From: Chelonoidis abingdonii
Lineage: Eukaryota; Chordata; Testudines; Testudinidae
Direction of reading: 5' to 3'
DNA length: 64,000 nucleotides
Assembly (NCBI RefSeq): GCF_003597395.2
Contig: NC_133778.1
Span: forward strand, 25,763,512 to 25,827,511
Of this stretch, positions 20,893 to 32,053 are shown piece by piece. The notes under the pieces are model-generated. The model saw only the letters and a list, made by a program, of their open reading frames with translations, had not been told where the DNA came from and did not search any database. The stretch's first letter is position 1. Each line of letters begins with the position of its first letter. Position numbers and translations under genes: made by a program.

Positions 20893-22194
20893 ACATGCTT
20901 ACAAAAACAAAATACATATAACATCTGTTGGTTTGCTCGCCCTTGGAGGAGCTGTGCACCATGAAAGACTTTGCCAGGGCCACAGACCAAGCCGTAGCAC
21001 GGACACAAGAATAATCAGAAGATTTCAATCACTACGCTGTAACTTACTACTTATGTGCATTCAGGAGAAAAAAGAGTGGGGGTTGTCTTTTCTGCCCCCA
21101 CATTGTTATGGAATGTTCTCCTAATCAAGTTGTGTTAACTTGTATTATAACTTGCTGTGGTGGAGTCCGTACCCACACACAATCAATTGATACAGATAAA
21201 GTGCTGGTTTTATTAAGAGCCAGTGGAATATCTAAGTAGAGCACAAAGCTTTTCCTTTATACTCATTTTTTTAAAGTTAGTCTGACAAAAATAAGAGAGA
21301 ATCTCAGTGAAAGATGTTTAGTAATTCTATTGTTGAGAAGCTAAACAAATAAATAAAGTTTTTGCTACTTCTCAAGCTCTCCTGTATTAAGTGTCTCAGT
21401 GTCCTTGTGCATGTGTGTGCGTGCGTGTGCGTGTGTTGTTCTCCTCTGTATGCTGCAAGTCTTTTTCTTTATGGTCTCAGTGTAAGCTGCTTATTCACTG
21501 TGACACTTTACGTTCCTTCCTATCTTGATGTTCTTCTACTTTTCAAAGAACTAATAAAATTAATTATTTTTTATAAAAGTGTGTCTAAAACAATGAAACA
21601 AAACAAAAAATCTATTTTCCTCCCATATTCATTATTGGAATATGGAGCACCAACCTGCCTCATCCAACTGCCAAACATGGAAATTAGTATAGGAAAGATG
21701 TCAAGGGGACTCATTGAGCAATGAATTCATCCTACATCTTAGAGCAAAGAATGGACTCTTCACTGTCTCAGCTCTGAAAGAAAGCAGTCAGCAGGGACAG
21801 GGGCTAAGTAGCTAAGTCCACCAAAAAGGACCTTTACTGGGGCTTATGTGGAAGATGCAAGAATGCCCCTGTTATAGTCACAGGGAAAGCTGCATGTTAG
21901 ACCCCCCACACACCTTACTCCCTCTCAAATGAACTCTTCAGGTGACAGGCTTGGCTTCCTTCACCTCTTTCAAGGGTGGAACCCTGCAGACCAATCACTC
22001 TTGGACTAGATCTCTGGGTTGCAGCTCTCATTTCCCAGCCATTTAAACACAACAGACCAGCTATACTTGGCACCTGCAAGAAAACTTCTTGTCAGGAGCC
22101 TGTGATCAGCAGCCCATTAGAGCAACTCAAGACAGATTTGTCTAAACGAACATTGTTTATACAGAACAATGTATTTAAGAAGCAGGAATAAGGC
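20893..22194. other. No gene recognised; possible LTR remnants
   Basis: Moderately GC-rich stretches at about 20940-21130 and 21740-22190 differ from the AT-rich surroundings and resemble LTR-type sequence, but I find no ends or duplications. The frame 21362-21724 (120 residues) starts in a TG/CG-rich simple tract and has no domain. Confidence 0.35.
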
Positions 22195-22340
22195 CTATGG
22201 TGCTAGCCCATTGGGGACCCTAAGCAGAAATATTCCCCCCCTCAAAACATACTAATAATTAATAGGGGCCCCCCTGGAGCTTTTCAGGGCCCTAAGCAAT
22301 TGCTTAGACTGCTTATGCCCAGTGCCGGTTCTGCATATAA
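22195..22340. mobile_element. Degenerate MITE remnant
   Basis: TTGGGGACCCTAAGCAGAAAT on one side and GGGCCCTAAGCAATTGCTTAG then CAGTGCCGGTTCTGC on the other belong to a dispersed family with CAG..CCGG..TCTG-like ends. The ends here are too decayed to define a duplication. Confidence 0.4.
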
Positions 22341-23616
22341 AATCAGTTCTTAACTACATTTTATTCTTTCCCTGCAAATTTTAGGTAAATTCAGACATAC
22401 CAACTCCTGGGCTCAGAATGACAGACAGTCCCCACATCATCTTCTCTGCCTATGTCTTTCCCAGAGACTCATCTCCAGTGCCTGCTGCCCTGCTCAATCT
22501 TCCTCAGCCTGGAATTGTAGTAGTATAGGATCTTTTGATCCCAGGTTCAGGTCTGGAAAGAATGACTCTTGCTAGTCCAGTTGGAGCCAGGCAGGTGGGT
22601 ATTTCCCAGTTAATAGCTTCTCTATTGTTTCCTAAAGGACCTGAGTATTGCCTCTGATGGCACTTGATCTTTGCCTTATCCCCCCTAACAGCCTGCATTG
22701 ATTTAACTCATTGCAGTCAGATGGGATAACAAGAAGTATATAAACAGAGAAGCGCATTATGTTCATAACAATAATACAGCTAACTCCCTCATCCTCCACA
22801 GCCCCCCTTCAGAGAACTGCCCTGGCCATTCATGTCAATTGCTTGAGTGTGGGTAGCAGCTGTTCCTGCGGTCATGTAGTGACAAGTTCGTCTTCACGCT
22901 GGGAACCCTTAGAAAGGAATTACACCAGCTACATAGCTGTAGCTTTGTTAGTTCAGTGGGAGACTTGTAATGGTGGAAAGGATTAGGTATGATACGAAAA
23001 AGAGCAAGAATCTTATGGCCTCTCTCCTGCGGAGCAGCTCTTCAACAACCCAGTAAAAAGCTGGAGAGCATGGTGGTTTTATGTTCTTCTATAGTTTATG
23101 AAATCTGCTGTGGAGCTTTCATTTGCAAACTGCAAAGCTTGTGGAGCCTGGAGGCATATGGGTGGGTGCTGCTTGTTCAGACAAAATAGCTTGATTCCAG
23201 TTTCTCAAACCTCTCAAGCTCAGATGAAAAAGGGTTACATTTTTAAAACATGTAAAATAAATCACCCAGTTCTAGTTGCAATACTTAATCTCCCATGAAC
23301 GCATTATATGAAAGGTTGGTTTATGGGCACATTCCAATGACATCCCACTCCAAAGCCATCCCTCCCTCAGGCTTCTGAATACCCACACATCTCCTACAGT
23401 TTACACAGCCTTCCAAACAGATCCAATGCCCACTAAGATCAATGGAAGTACCTTTGAAACTTCTACCTATTTTCCTTGTTAACCCACCAGCTCATGGTGA
23501 ATAGAGCTCACTTCCTTGTGAAAATCCTTTCTAGAGGCTTCTAGTCCTAATGGTCAATTTCCTATAGATGCACCATCAGAGGCTGCTAAGAGCAGAACTT
23601 AACAAAAGCTTAGGAG
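22341..23616. other. Nothing recognised
   Basis: No repeat signature or conserved frame. Frames 22759-22986 and 22989-23189 are without motifs. Confidence 0.4.
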
Positions 23617-23800
23617 ACAGTGTTGCCTGGTGGATAGTGTGCTGAACCAGCATCAGGAGACTTAGCTTCTATTCCAGCTCCAGCTCCGGACTACCAGATG
23701 ATTTTGTGTAAATCACTTAACCACTCTGTGTCTTGGCTTCCCCATCTGTAAAATGGGGATAATACTACAAACCCTCTTTTGAGAGCTACAGCTGAGTAGT
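23617..23800 (+). mobile_element. MIR-type CORE-SINE
   Basis: A tRNA-like head with TTGCCTGGTGGATAGTGTGC is followed by the CORE region GTGTAAATCACTTAACCACTC, and then CCCATCTGTAAAATGGGGAT, the hallmark of MIR. Orientation is plus. MIR elements were mobilised by L2, a fragment of which lies at 19201-19445. Confidence 0.8.
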
Positions 23801-24892
23801 GATGGAAGTTTCAGTGGATATACCCCAGCTGAGAATCTGGCCCAATGTGTTAGGGCAGGTCTAGCTTACAGATTTACACCCCAGCTTGCCACCCACAAAA
23901 CTTCATTTAGATCTTCAAAAATCATATAAAGTAAAAATCTTCTACCAAGAGTATGTATCTTTTGACAAAGCTTTATTATTATAAAGAATGATAGATCATG
24001 CTGAGAAAAATGCTAAGACAAAAAAATTATTTTACAACTGTAGCCCCTGATTCCTTCACAAACTGACTTCATTTTGTACCGATTTCTTTATTATTAAAAC
24101 TACTCAATGAATGGTTTCATGTGGACATACGTCTTCCTGTGGATTGTTTGTGAACTAACAGTGGTAGCTGTAATAATTGATTAGAGTCCTTGCTGTTAGT
24201 AATTTACCATCCACACTGTCTAATTGGTCACCTGTCATTGTTTCCACCCGGATGGTTCAAGTCCACAAAGAACTTTCAAGATGGCTTTGAGAACACTTCT
24301 GCAGCAAATTCTTGGGTGAATGCCTTCCTTTCTGCAAGCAGTTTTGCAACACAAAACCCCTTCTATGAATACTCATAAAAAAACAAAGAAATGGGATCTG
24401 CACAAATATTGCTGATATGAATTTGTGTGCGAAGCTAGTTTGTAATAAATGCTTATTCTTTATTTTTAGCAACGACTGACTGCAGGCACCTTGAACAGAG
24501 CTAGGCAATATGGATTTCCTATGCTGCTGCATCTCCATATGAGAGTCTGGGGAGGGTCAATTTCCAAAGTAGCACTAGTTTCTTGGACTACTCACATGTG
24601 TAAATGCTAACCTGTGTAGGGACACACTATGTTGCCTGGGAATGGTACAAATCCTGTAAAATTTTCATAAATTCAAACTGATGAACATATATGGAGAAAT
24701 GTCACTGTATGAGAGAAATGAGATCTGTAGTTGAAAAGCACTATGTAAGAGCCAATTATTATGATTATATATATTTTTAAAAGAATTAAGTAGAATTTTC
24801 TTTTTAAAATATATATTGTAGGGACACAGTACGACACAGAAACATTTCTCCATTATACACACATTATATATATACACACACACACATTACAT
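23801..24892. other. Nothing recognised apart from simple TA/CA tract
   Basis: AT-rich. A mixed TA/CA simple tract at about 24858-24888 leads into the hairpin at 24893-24932. Minus-strand frames 24257-24538 and 24665-24883 have no motif. Confidence 0.45.
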
Positions 24893-24932
24893 ACTTTGTA
24901 AGTGCAGTTATTACTAACTGCACTTACAAAGT
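24893..24932. repeat. Perfect 18-bp hairpin with 4-nt loop
   Basis: ACTTTGTAAGTGCAGTTA (24893-24910) and its exact complement (24915-24932) flank TTAC. It lies directly after a TA/CA tract. Confidence 0.9.
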
Positions 24933-25254
24933 TGTATGTCCTCTGTAACAACTTGAACTTCCCCATTACAGCCTGCTACTAGTTTGCTTGATGAATAAGG
25001 TATAATGCCTTGGTTACAACCACCATCTTAAAAAAGATGATACATGACTGTCTTTTTTCCTATTCATTTGCATCGATGTTAAAAGAGTGGTTCATGGAGT
25101 AAATATAGTTAACACAACAGTTTCCTCAACATCAAGAAAACTCTATTCCATCATGATAAAAATAAGGGCTTGACTTACTATCATGAGCATGAAGTTGTGC
25201 TTCACTCTCAGTAATCGATCATTTATATTACGCAAAACGGAGGTTACATGCAGG
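24933..25254. other. Nothing recognised
   Basis: AT-rich DNA with no repeat signature. Confidence 0.4.
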
Positions 25255-25335
25255 GTAGGGTGCTAGTGTGCAAGGCACTGTACAAATACATAGTAAATGA
25301 TGGCGGCTGCTGCAAAAACCTTACCTTTTAAGACT
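25255..25335 (-). repeat. MIR/L2-like 3' tail, minus strand
   Basis: GGTGCTAGTGTGCAAGGCACTGTACAAATAC resembles the tail shared with 4841-4945. Weak copy. Confidence 0.45.
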
Positions 25336-27489
25336 CCTTTTGTCATTACAACAAATTATAACACCAGCTATGGCTGTGATAGTAAGACAGCATCCTGAGG
25401 TTCCTGGAAGGAGGGGTCTTACAGGGAGTCATCCTGTGACACTGTCTGTTAGAAGAAAATCTGCAAAAATGACTGAATAGATCAATTTCTGCCTGCCACT
25501 GCTAGAAGAGGATGAGATAATATATTAACTACCTTCACGATAGGTTGCTGTATCAACAGCAAGTCCTCAGAGAGAGAATTCTAGGACACCGGTGCTTTTC
25601 ATTGAACCTTTTTTCCCCTCTTTGGGCATCTTCCTGAGTTAATGAGATGATCTATAGCAAGAAATTCAATTATGTCAATTTGCAAATCATTTTACATGTG
25701 ACTCTCATGCCTAGAATGGTTGAAAAAAAATTTTTTTTCACAAAATGTTGAAAAAAGTATTTAAGTTTTTTATCAGAATTTCCTGTGAATAATTTCCATT
25801 TTGTTATGAAAAATGGAAACTGAAAATCCTCAAAATATTTTCATTTAAAAAAAACCCTTTTCTGTAAATATATATATTTTTTAAACATTTTCAGTTTTCA
25901 AAATCACTTTTTTGAAAATCAAAAATTGAAATATTTTCCTGAAAAACAAACATTTACACCAAAAATCATTTTTTTTTATTTCTGGTTTTCCAGTAGGGGG
26001 AGGGGAAAAATCAGAAACATTTATTCAAAATGGATTTTTTCCATAAAAATAATTTCCATATAAAGCCGTTTTTTAACAAAAATATTAAATAAATAAAAAA
26101 AGCCAAATAGATTCATTCATATTAGAGTATGTCTAGTACTCAGGAATATGCCATTGGTTCTTCTTTATGTGATGTTTCTTTGCAAGTGAGTTGAGGAATG
26201 GAAAGCTGTGCATTGGTTGGCTACTGAGCAAGTAATGATGTTTAGCTGCAATATTCATATTGTTTGTGATGCTATTTTGTTATCTGAGAGACTTCTCTAA
26301 TGACTATATTTCTGATTTGCAGGAAATAGTGCATATCATAACTGCATGAATAATTCAGCATTAATGTGAAAAAAATGACTCTCTTGATAGAGTATCTCTA
26401 AATAGATTGCAATTGTCTAAAATGTATTCAATGATTTTCATTAACTGTGCATTGTTTATGGATAGTTCTCTGCAAGTGTTTAATAGTCTCTATTAGCTAT
26501 GTTAGTTAGTTGTGACTGGTCAGAGCACTCAGTAGGTACTGTTTCTTTTGCCTGATTGGATGAGTGCAAAAGGATTTCTAGAGTAAACACTTGTATGTGA
26601 GAATTTGAAATGCTGTTTCCCTGAATACTCAAATATGCAACTTTCAACAAACCTTCCCACCACTAACTCTCCATCAAAGAGCTGACAGTTCCAAGTTCTC
26701 AGAGTGGAAACAAGAAAGACTGTGTGCATGAACTTAGTGAATCCATTTAAAAATTCAAGTGAATGCTTGAAGGAAATTATTTGCAGCAATATACCTCCAA
26801 CCCCATAGTGAATATCCACAAAAGTAATGACTCATGATTCTTGTTTCAAATCACAAGGCTCCCTCCATTATTATACAGAACACCATGCTACTACATCCTC
26901 CCCCTCTGTAGAAAAACTGGACTTTCTCTTGCACTTATAATCTATGAAAAGGGGAGAGGCTAGGGATCAGTTCCACTGCTGTAGCTGAACAGCATTCGGT
27001 GCAGCTAGTGGGTAAGATTGCAATGATGTTGATATCTACAAACCAAATACATTTGCTACAGAAGGTAACAATAAAAATGGATGCCAACAATTCCATTTTT
27101 ACAGAATCACTTTTTTTCAGAGGAAAACTTCATTGTTGGTCTGGTACTAAGATTATTGAAGTCTATGGAAAGACTCCTAACGACTTTAGCAGGTTTAGGA
27201 CAAGGTCCTTTAAGAAGTAATTCCCTGTATGAAGAAGTTTGAGAATCTGTCCACACAATGTATTAACATAAGATTATTCACCACAGTGTTACAAGAACAG
27301 GACTGTTTCTTGCCTCTGAAGCAGCAGGTTTTAATAAAATGTCAGAGGAATTTTCTTTATTCCATCTTTGTTTCCACTGCCCACTCACCCTCCCATCCCC
27401 CAATATCATGCCACTGCTGCCCTGCCATCCATTCTGTTTCATTTATTTTTCTTCAACTGAGACTTAAAGCATATCTACCCAGTGGGGTA
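25336..27489. other. No gene; AT-rich self-complementary repeat at about 25715-26110
   Basis: From 25715 to 26110 the sequence consists of long A and T runs with GAAAATTTTC-type words in both orientations and one G-rich interruption near 25995. Similar text appears at about 47270-47430 and 59190-59440, so this is a dispersed AT-rich repeat and not only simple sequence. Elsewhere in the interval nothing is recognised; the minus-strand frame 26529-26819 has no motif. Confidence 0.5.
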
Positions 27490-27720
27490 GTGCACACCGT
27501 GGGGTATGATTTCTAAAGCACACTAATGTTGTTGCACTTGAATTGGTCCAGACAGAGCCTACTGTTGCACACTAAAAGTTCCATAGTGCATGTTAATATA
27601 GTACAATTTTAAACAGTATTATGGTAAAGCACAGTAGGGAACTTTTAGTGCACACCAGCAAGCTTGTTGGTGATATCATAAGCTTCAGTCACATATAGTG
27701 AATGAGTTTAGACAGACAGT
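27490..27720. repeat. Palindromic interspersed repeat (TAAAAGTTCC/GGAACTTTTA type)
   Basis: TTGCACACTAAAAGTTCCATAG near 27565 is answered by TAGGGAACTTTTAGTGCACACC near 27640 in reverse complement. GTCCAGACAG/TTTAGACAGAC-like words lie outside. I recognise it as an old self-complementary family. Confidence 0.6.
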
Positions 27721-28388
27721 CCAGCATAATAGTTATGCTGAGATAACTGGCTTCAGTCTATTCCTTGCTTGATATGAGTGTTGCGTGACTAGACTCCTCC
27801 TTTTATTGACTTGCTTAAATGATGCCTACAGCTGCTGCGTAAGACAAAGGTGATGTTTTGTTCACAGACTGTACTGTGCTGAAGGACATAGATAAAAGGA
27901 AGTTAATCAGTGCAACAAAATACATAAAGATTGGACTAAAAGTCCCTGTATTGGGAAAAACAGGAAAGTCTCTACATTGAGTGGTATAATCTGGGTAAAT
28001 AAACTAACTGGAATAGACATGATGACATGAAATAGCATGGATAGGAATCACTATGTAAACTGAGGCTTGAACATGTAACGTATTATATGGGTTATGTACA
28101 ACACAATGCTTAATGTTGATTAGATGGTCATACAATGCAGAAAAGTATGAATATGCTGAAGTGTAAAGGCATAATTGGAGACTTGTAAGAACAATCCATC
28201 ATGACCCACCTATGCCTTACGAGAAGGTAATTAATCAGTGTATTTTTTTCTGTATATCTGTCAGTCATTGCTTTTATAGTAATTGTAAAATGCGAGGCCA
28301 TGCTTTTGGTTCAAATACAGCTTTGAATTAATAAACCAGAGTGTCTCAGCCCTGAGCTTGTGTATTCCTCACTCAACAGGTTCTACAT
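27721..28388. other. Possible LTR 3' end at about 27900-28378
   Basis: The stretch ending TTAATAAACCAGAGTGTCTCAG...CTCACTCAACA has the form of an LTR end: an AATAAA signal about 50 bp before a CA terminus. No left end or target duplication was found and there is no internal retroviral sequence beside it. This is a weak call. Confidence 0.3.
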
Positions 28389-28718
28389 CAATGGTAGGCA
28401 ACCTGCAGCCCACAGGCTGCACACAGCCCCTGTCAGGGTAATTTGCTGGCGGGCTGCAAGACAGTTTGTTTACATGGACCATCTGCAGGCATAGCTGCCC
28501 GCCACTCCCAGTGGCTGCGGTTCACTGTTCCTGGCCAATGGGAGCTGCGGGAAGCAGCGGCCAGCACGTCTCTACAGCCCGCACCAATTCCTGCAGCTCC
28601 CATTGGCCGGGAACGGTGAATCTCGGCCACTGGGAGCTCTGGGTGGCCGTGCCCCTGGACGGCCCATGTAAACAAACTGTTTCACGGCCTGCCATCGGCA
28701 GCAGATTGCCCACAACTG
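28389..28718. mobile_element. hAT-type palindromic MITE
   Basis: Left end CAATGGTAGGCAACCTGCAGCC and the complement of the right end CAGTTGTGGGCAATCTGCTGCC are degenerate terminal inverted repeats. The flanking octamers TTCTACAT (28381-28388) and GTCTATAT (28719-28726) agree at 6 of 8, a decayed hAT duplication. The interior is GC-rich and self-complementary (GGGAGCTGCGG, CCGCAGCTCCC-like words). Overlapping frames 28433-28762 on both strands are composition artefacts. Confidence 0.75.
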
Positions 28719-28726
28719 GTCTATAT

Positions 28727-29829
28727 GGAGCAGTTAGCAGACAACATGTTAGTGCACTTTAGAAATAACACCCCCTAGGGTGCACTGTCACACTGTGAAG
28801 ATAATCCTTTATTATCAGTCATCACCCTGCACTTATACTCCAATCCATTTCACTCTCCTCTCTGAATCTACAATCACCAGAAGTGTCCCTATTTTTTCTC
28901 TTCCCCAGGGCAATGAGCCAATCATAAATGTTTATAGGTAATCCTAATGAATTGGAAAGCAATATCTTTTTCATAAACCCCTCCTGACCAATTGAGCAAA
29001 CAAGTTGAGTTCAGACTGCTAAACTGAGCCTGGAGATGCTTGTTCAGCTCTGGTACTTTATATTTTCATAACTCTAGCAGATCATCTATAAATAGCCTTC
29101 GAGGAGCATAACTATTTTGGCATAATGGGATTCATGTTTAATATGGGGAATGACTTCCTTTCCCTTAGGACCTCAATTAAAATGTTTAGACAAAATTAAA
29201 GCTGCATCCTAGAAAGATGCTGTGATGAGCTCAATATTTAAACAAACTCCAAATGTCTGTCAGCAAATGGTTCCCTGCAATCAAGCTCTAAAAAGGGAGA
29301 TAACACAATTGTTTATTATTTACAACATATGCTGATAAAATGACAAAATATGGGCAGTTAAGCAACAACATTATGGAAGTTTATAGAAAAGTATAATTTC
29401 TGAAAGAGATTGACATTTCCCTCTTCTGAAAAGCAAATTAGTAGCTGTCTGAGGAAAGTTTGGGGCATGTTTTCATTATTAACTAGCATCACGCTAATAG
29501 CTGATTAACTTTGACGAGACAGATTTTCATGCACAGAGCAGTTAAATAAATATTGCTGCCTGTCTGCCTATCATTGTGAAAGAAACACATTTTAATCACA
29601 GTGTCTTCTATGCTAGGACTAGAGTATTGGCTACAGCTGAGCTGCGCTTGTGCAGAACCCAATGGTGAGACTAAGATAGTTGTATGTTATCTTTACACGT
29701 ACTTCTGGTTAACCTGTCAGCCAGTCAGGGGCTATTTCAGCCCTTGGCTAAAGTTAGAGCAACATAGGTCAGGTCCAATTTGTGCCTGATTTCAATAGCT
29801 GCCAAAAGACTATCCTGTATGCAGTTCAG
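28727..29829. other. Nothing recognised
   Basis: AT-rich DNA. No gene, repeat end or conserved frame is visible. Confidence 0.45.
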
Positions 29830-30306
29830 TTGTAGCTGTTACAGTATCAGGATGTTAGACAGACAATGTAGGTGAGGTAATATTTGTTATTAGACCAACT
29901 TCTGCTGTTGAGAGGCACAAGCTTGTCTGCCTGTCCAGGATTAGGGCCTTAATAATCAGATCACTGGTGGGGGGAGAAACAATACAACATGATTTACATG
30001 ACTAATTACAACACAAATAGCAACCAGCACTCAGATGATCGCTAGCTCCCACAATAGCTCTGTTGGGAGACAAGTTGGGTGTCCCTCTCGCCAACAGAAG
30101 TTGGTCCAATAAAAGGCATTACCACACCCAACTAAAGGGCTATTCTAGCAGCTGGAGATCATCTGAGTGCAAGGATACTGTGGCCAGAGTATTGGCTGGT
30201 TTTTACTTCTGTTATAATTAGTCCTCTAAGTCATGTTATACTGTTTTTGTTCCATGATTTAATTATTAAGATCCCAATCCTGGAATAAGGTCTAGAAAGG
30301 CAGACA
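29830..30306. repeat. Complex inverted repeat with two SINE-like segments in opposite orientation
   Basis: A SINE-like segment at 29830-29925 (GTGAGGTAATATTTGTTATT... ACCAACTTCTG) recurs reverse-complemented at 30061-30130 (CAACAGAAGTTGGTCCAATAA). In addition, 29925-30060 is reverse-complemented at 30138-30306 with substitutions and gaps, for example GCACTCAGATGATC against GATCATCTGAGTGC. I recognise the SINE-like text as a dispersed turtle repeat. Confidence 0.75.
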
Positions 30307-30356
30307 CCTACACCCAAAAGAAAATTAATTGAAGTGAGAGGGCTTAACATTGATTT

Positions 30357-30617
30357 CAACAGTGTTCAAAAAAGAACTAGATAAGTACATGGAGGATGGG
30401 TCCATCAATGGCTATTAGCCAGGATGGGCCGGGATGGTGTCCCTAGCCTCTGTTTGTCAGAAGCTGGGAATGGACAACAGGGGATGGATCACTTGATGAT
30501 TACTTGTTCTGTTCATTCCCTCTGGAGCACCTGGCATTGGCCACTGTCGGAAGACAGGATACCGGGCTAGATGGGCCTTTGGTCTGCCCCAGTATGGCCA
30601 TTCTTATGTTCTTATGG
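30357..30617 (+). mobile_element. CR1 3' end, strongly 5'-truncated
   Basis: The copy begins in the last ORF2 codons (GTGTTCAAAAAAGAACTAGATAAG, encoding VFKKELDK) and runs through the 3' UTR with GCTATTAGCCAGGATGGGC and GGGCTAGATGGGCCTTTGGTC to the repeated tail TTCTTATGTTCTTATG. Orientation is plus. It is the same subfamily as the copy ending at 53517. Confidence 0.9.
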
Positions 30618-31711
30618 CTGCACAGAACTCATTAGGATTAGAATCTAAAAGATTTAAAATAATAGGATAATGATGAAAGATGACTATAGACAACCAAAAC
30701 CAAACATAAGAAAATGAATTTTCAGAAAAATAATCATTTACATTAAAATTTATTAAATGTTTTGGATTTCATGAATAGTAAGTGGCCACTAAAAAAATCA
30801 TGGTGAATAAATAATAGAATCTATCTAACCATAATAAACATATCTTGGATATTTATTCACAAAAATTATTTTAAGAATCGGACTAACTTTCTCTAGTTTT
30901 GAACTGCCATCTGGAAAGTGATCAGTGGGCTCATAATGCTTGATGTAACACATCAAACCTATTAATGCTTTTTCATTACATCTTCTAAAGGGCAACATCT
31001 TAAACTATGATATTATGAAGACATTTTTATCTTTGCTTTATTTTATTAGAATTATCTAAATTTCCTTGTTTGGAACTGGCCTTTAAAATGATGGTTGGTT
31101 GAAGGCATGACTCTTAACCTCTCCCAGAAAAAAGATATAACCAATAAAAGGTGATAATGGCACCAGAGAGCTATAAATACCTTAGGGGCAGAGTTTTATG
31201 ATGCACTAAAAGACACTGATGAATTTCCAAGACCTACCTACCCTCAGTGACTGAAAACTCCCACTCAACAAATAAAACCTTCATTAAAAGACAGACAGAC
31301 AGATACATAACTTATGAGTTAATATTATGGAAACTAATAAAACTAGAGTTCATATAAATAAAAGCTGATAAAATGCCATTCATAAAAAATAAGTAATTTG
31401 TTAGAAACCTTAACTTAAATTCACTATTTAAAAATTATCACAAATAAAAGGTCATTATTTAGAAAGTCTCTTCAAATGAATCTGTATGAACATCCTAAGG
31501 TCTACGCATCACTGCCTACATTTAGCTGGTACCAGGGAGACCAGCTACTTTTCTAATTTTGAAGTATCATACCTGCCCCTGAAACATACCAGAACTTCCA
31601 TGAATGTAATATAAAATATGATGCATGCATTATGTTACATAACTAATTTGATACATTAAATAAATAAGCTAATAAGATGTTAGAATGCATAAAGAATGGG
31701 ATGGGGAATAA
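30618..31711. other. Nothing recognised
   Basis: Very AT-rich, with a short GACA run near 31290. No coding or repeat signature. Confidence 0.45.
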
Positions 31712-32053
31712 TATGGATCTCAAACTGGAGGGCTGTGAGGTTACTAAGTGGGGGATTGCAAGCCTTCTGCCTCCATACCCAAAGCCCGCTTTTCCTCCAA
31801 CATTTATAATAATAGAGTTTAATATAAAAAATGTTATAACAAACTCCAGGCTAACAGGGGCTGTGGGAAGCGACACAGGCTGAGGGATGTGCTGACCACC
31901 GCTTCTCACAGCCCTCATTGGCCTGGAATGGCAAACTGTGGCCAGTGGGAGCTGTGATCAGCTGAACCTGTGGATGCAGCAGGTAAACAAACTGGCCTGA
32001 CCCACCAGGGGGCGTACTCTGGTTGGCCGTGTGCCAAAGGTTGCTGATTCCTG
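31712..32053. mobile_element. Composite of two hAT-type MITE families
   Basis: The left portion (to about 31845) begins ATCTCAAACTGGAGGGCTGTG and matches one MITE family with a CAGTGGTTCTCAAAC-type end. The right portion (from about 31856) carries the GC-rich palindromic interior and the end CCAAAGGTTGCTGATTCCTG of another family related to 28389-28718. The two outer ends are not complementary, so this is not a single intact element. No matching octamers flank it. Confidence 0.65.

Noticed and set aside
21362..21724. 120-residue plus-strand frame with a hydrophobic N-terminal half
   Set aside because: The Val/Cys-rich start derives from a TG/CG simple tract, and there is no domain or supporting context.
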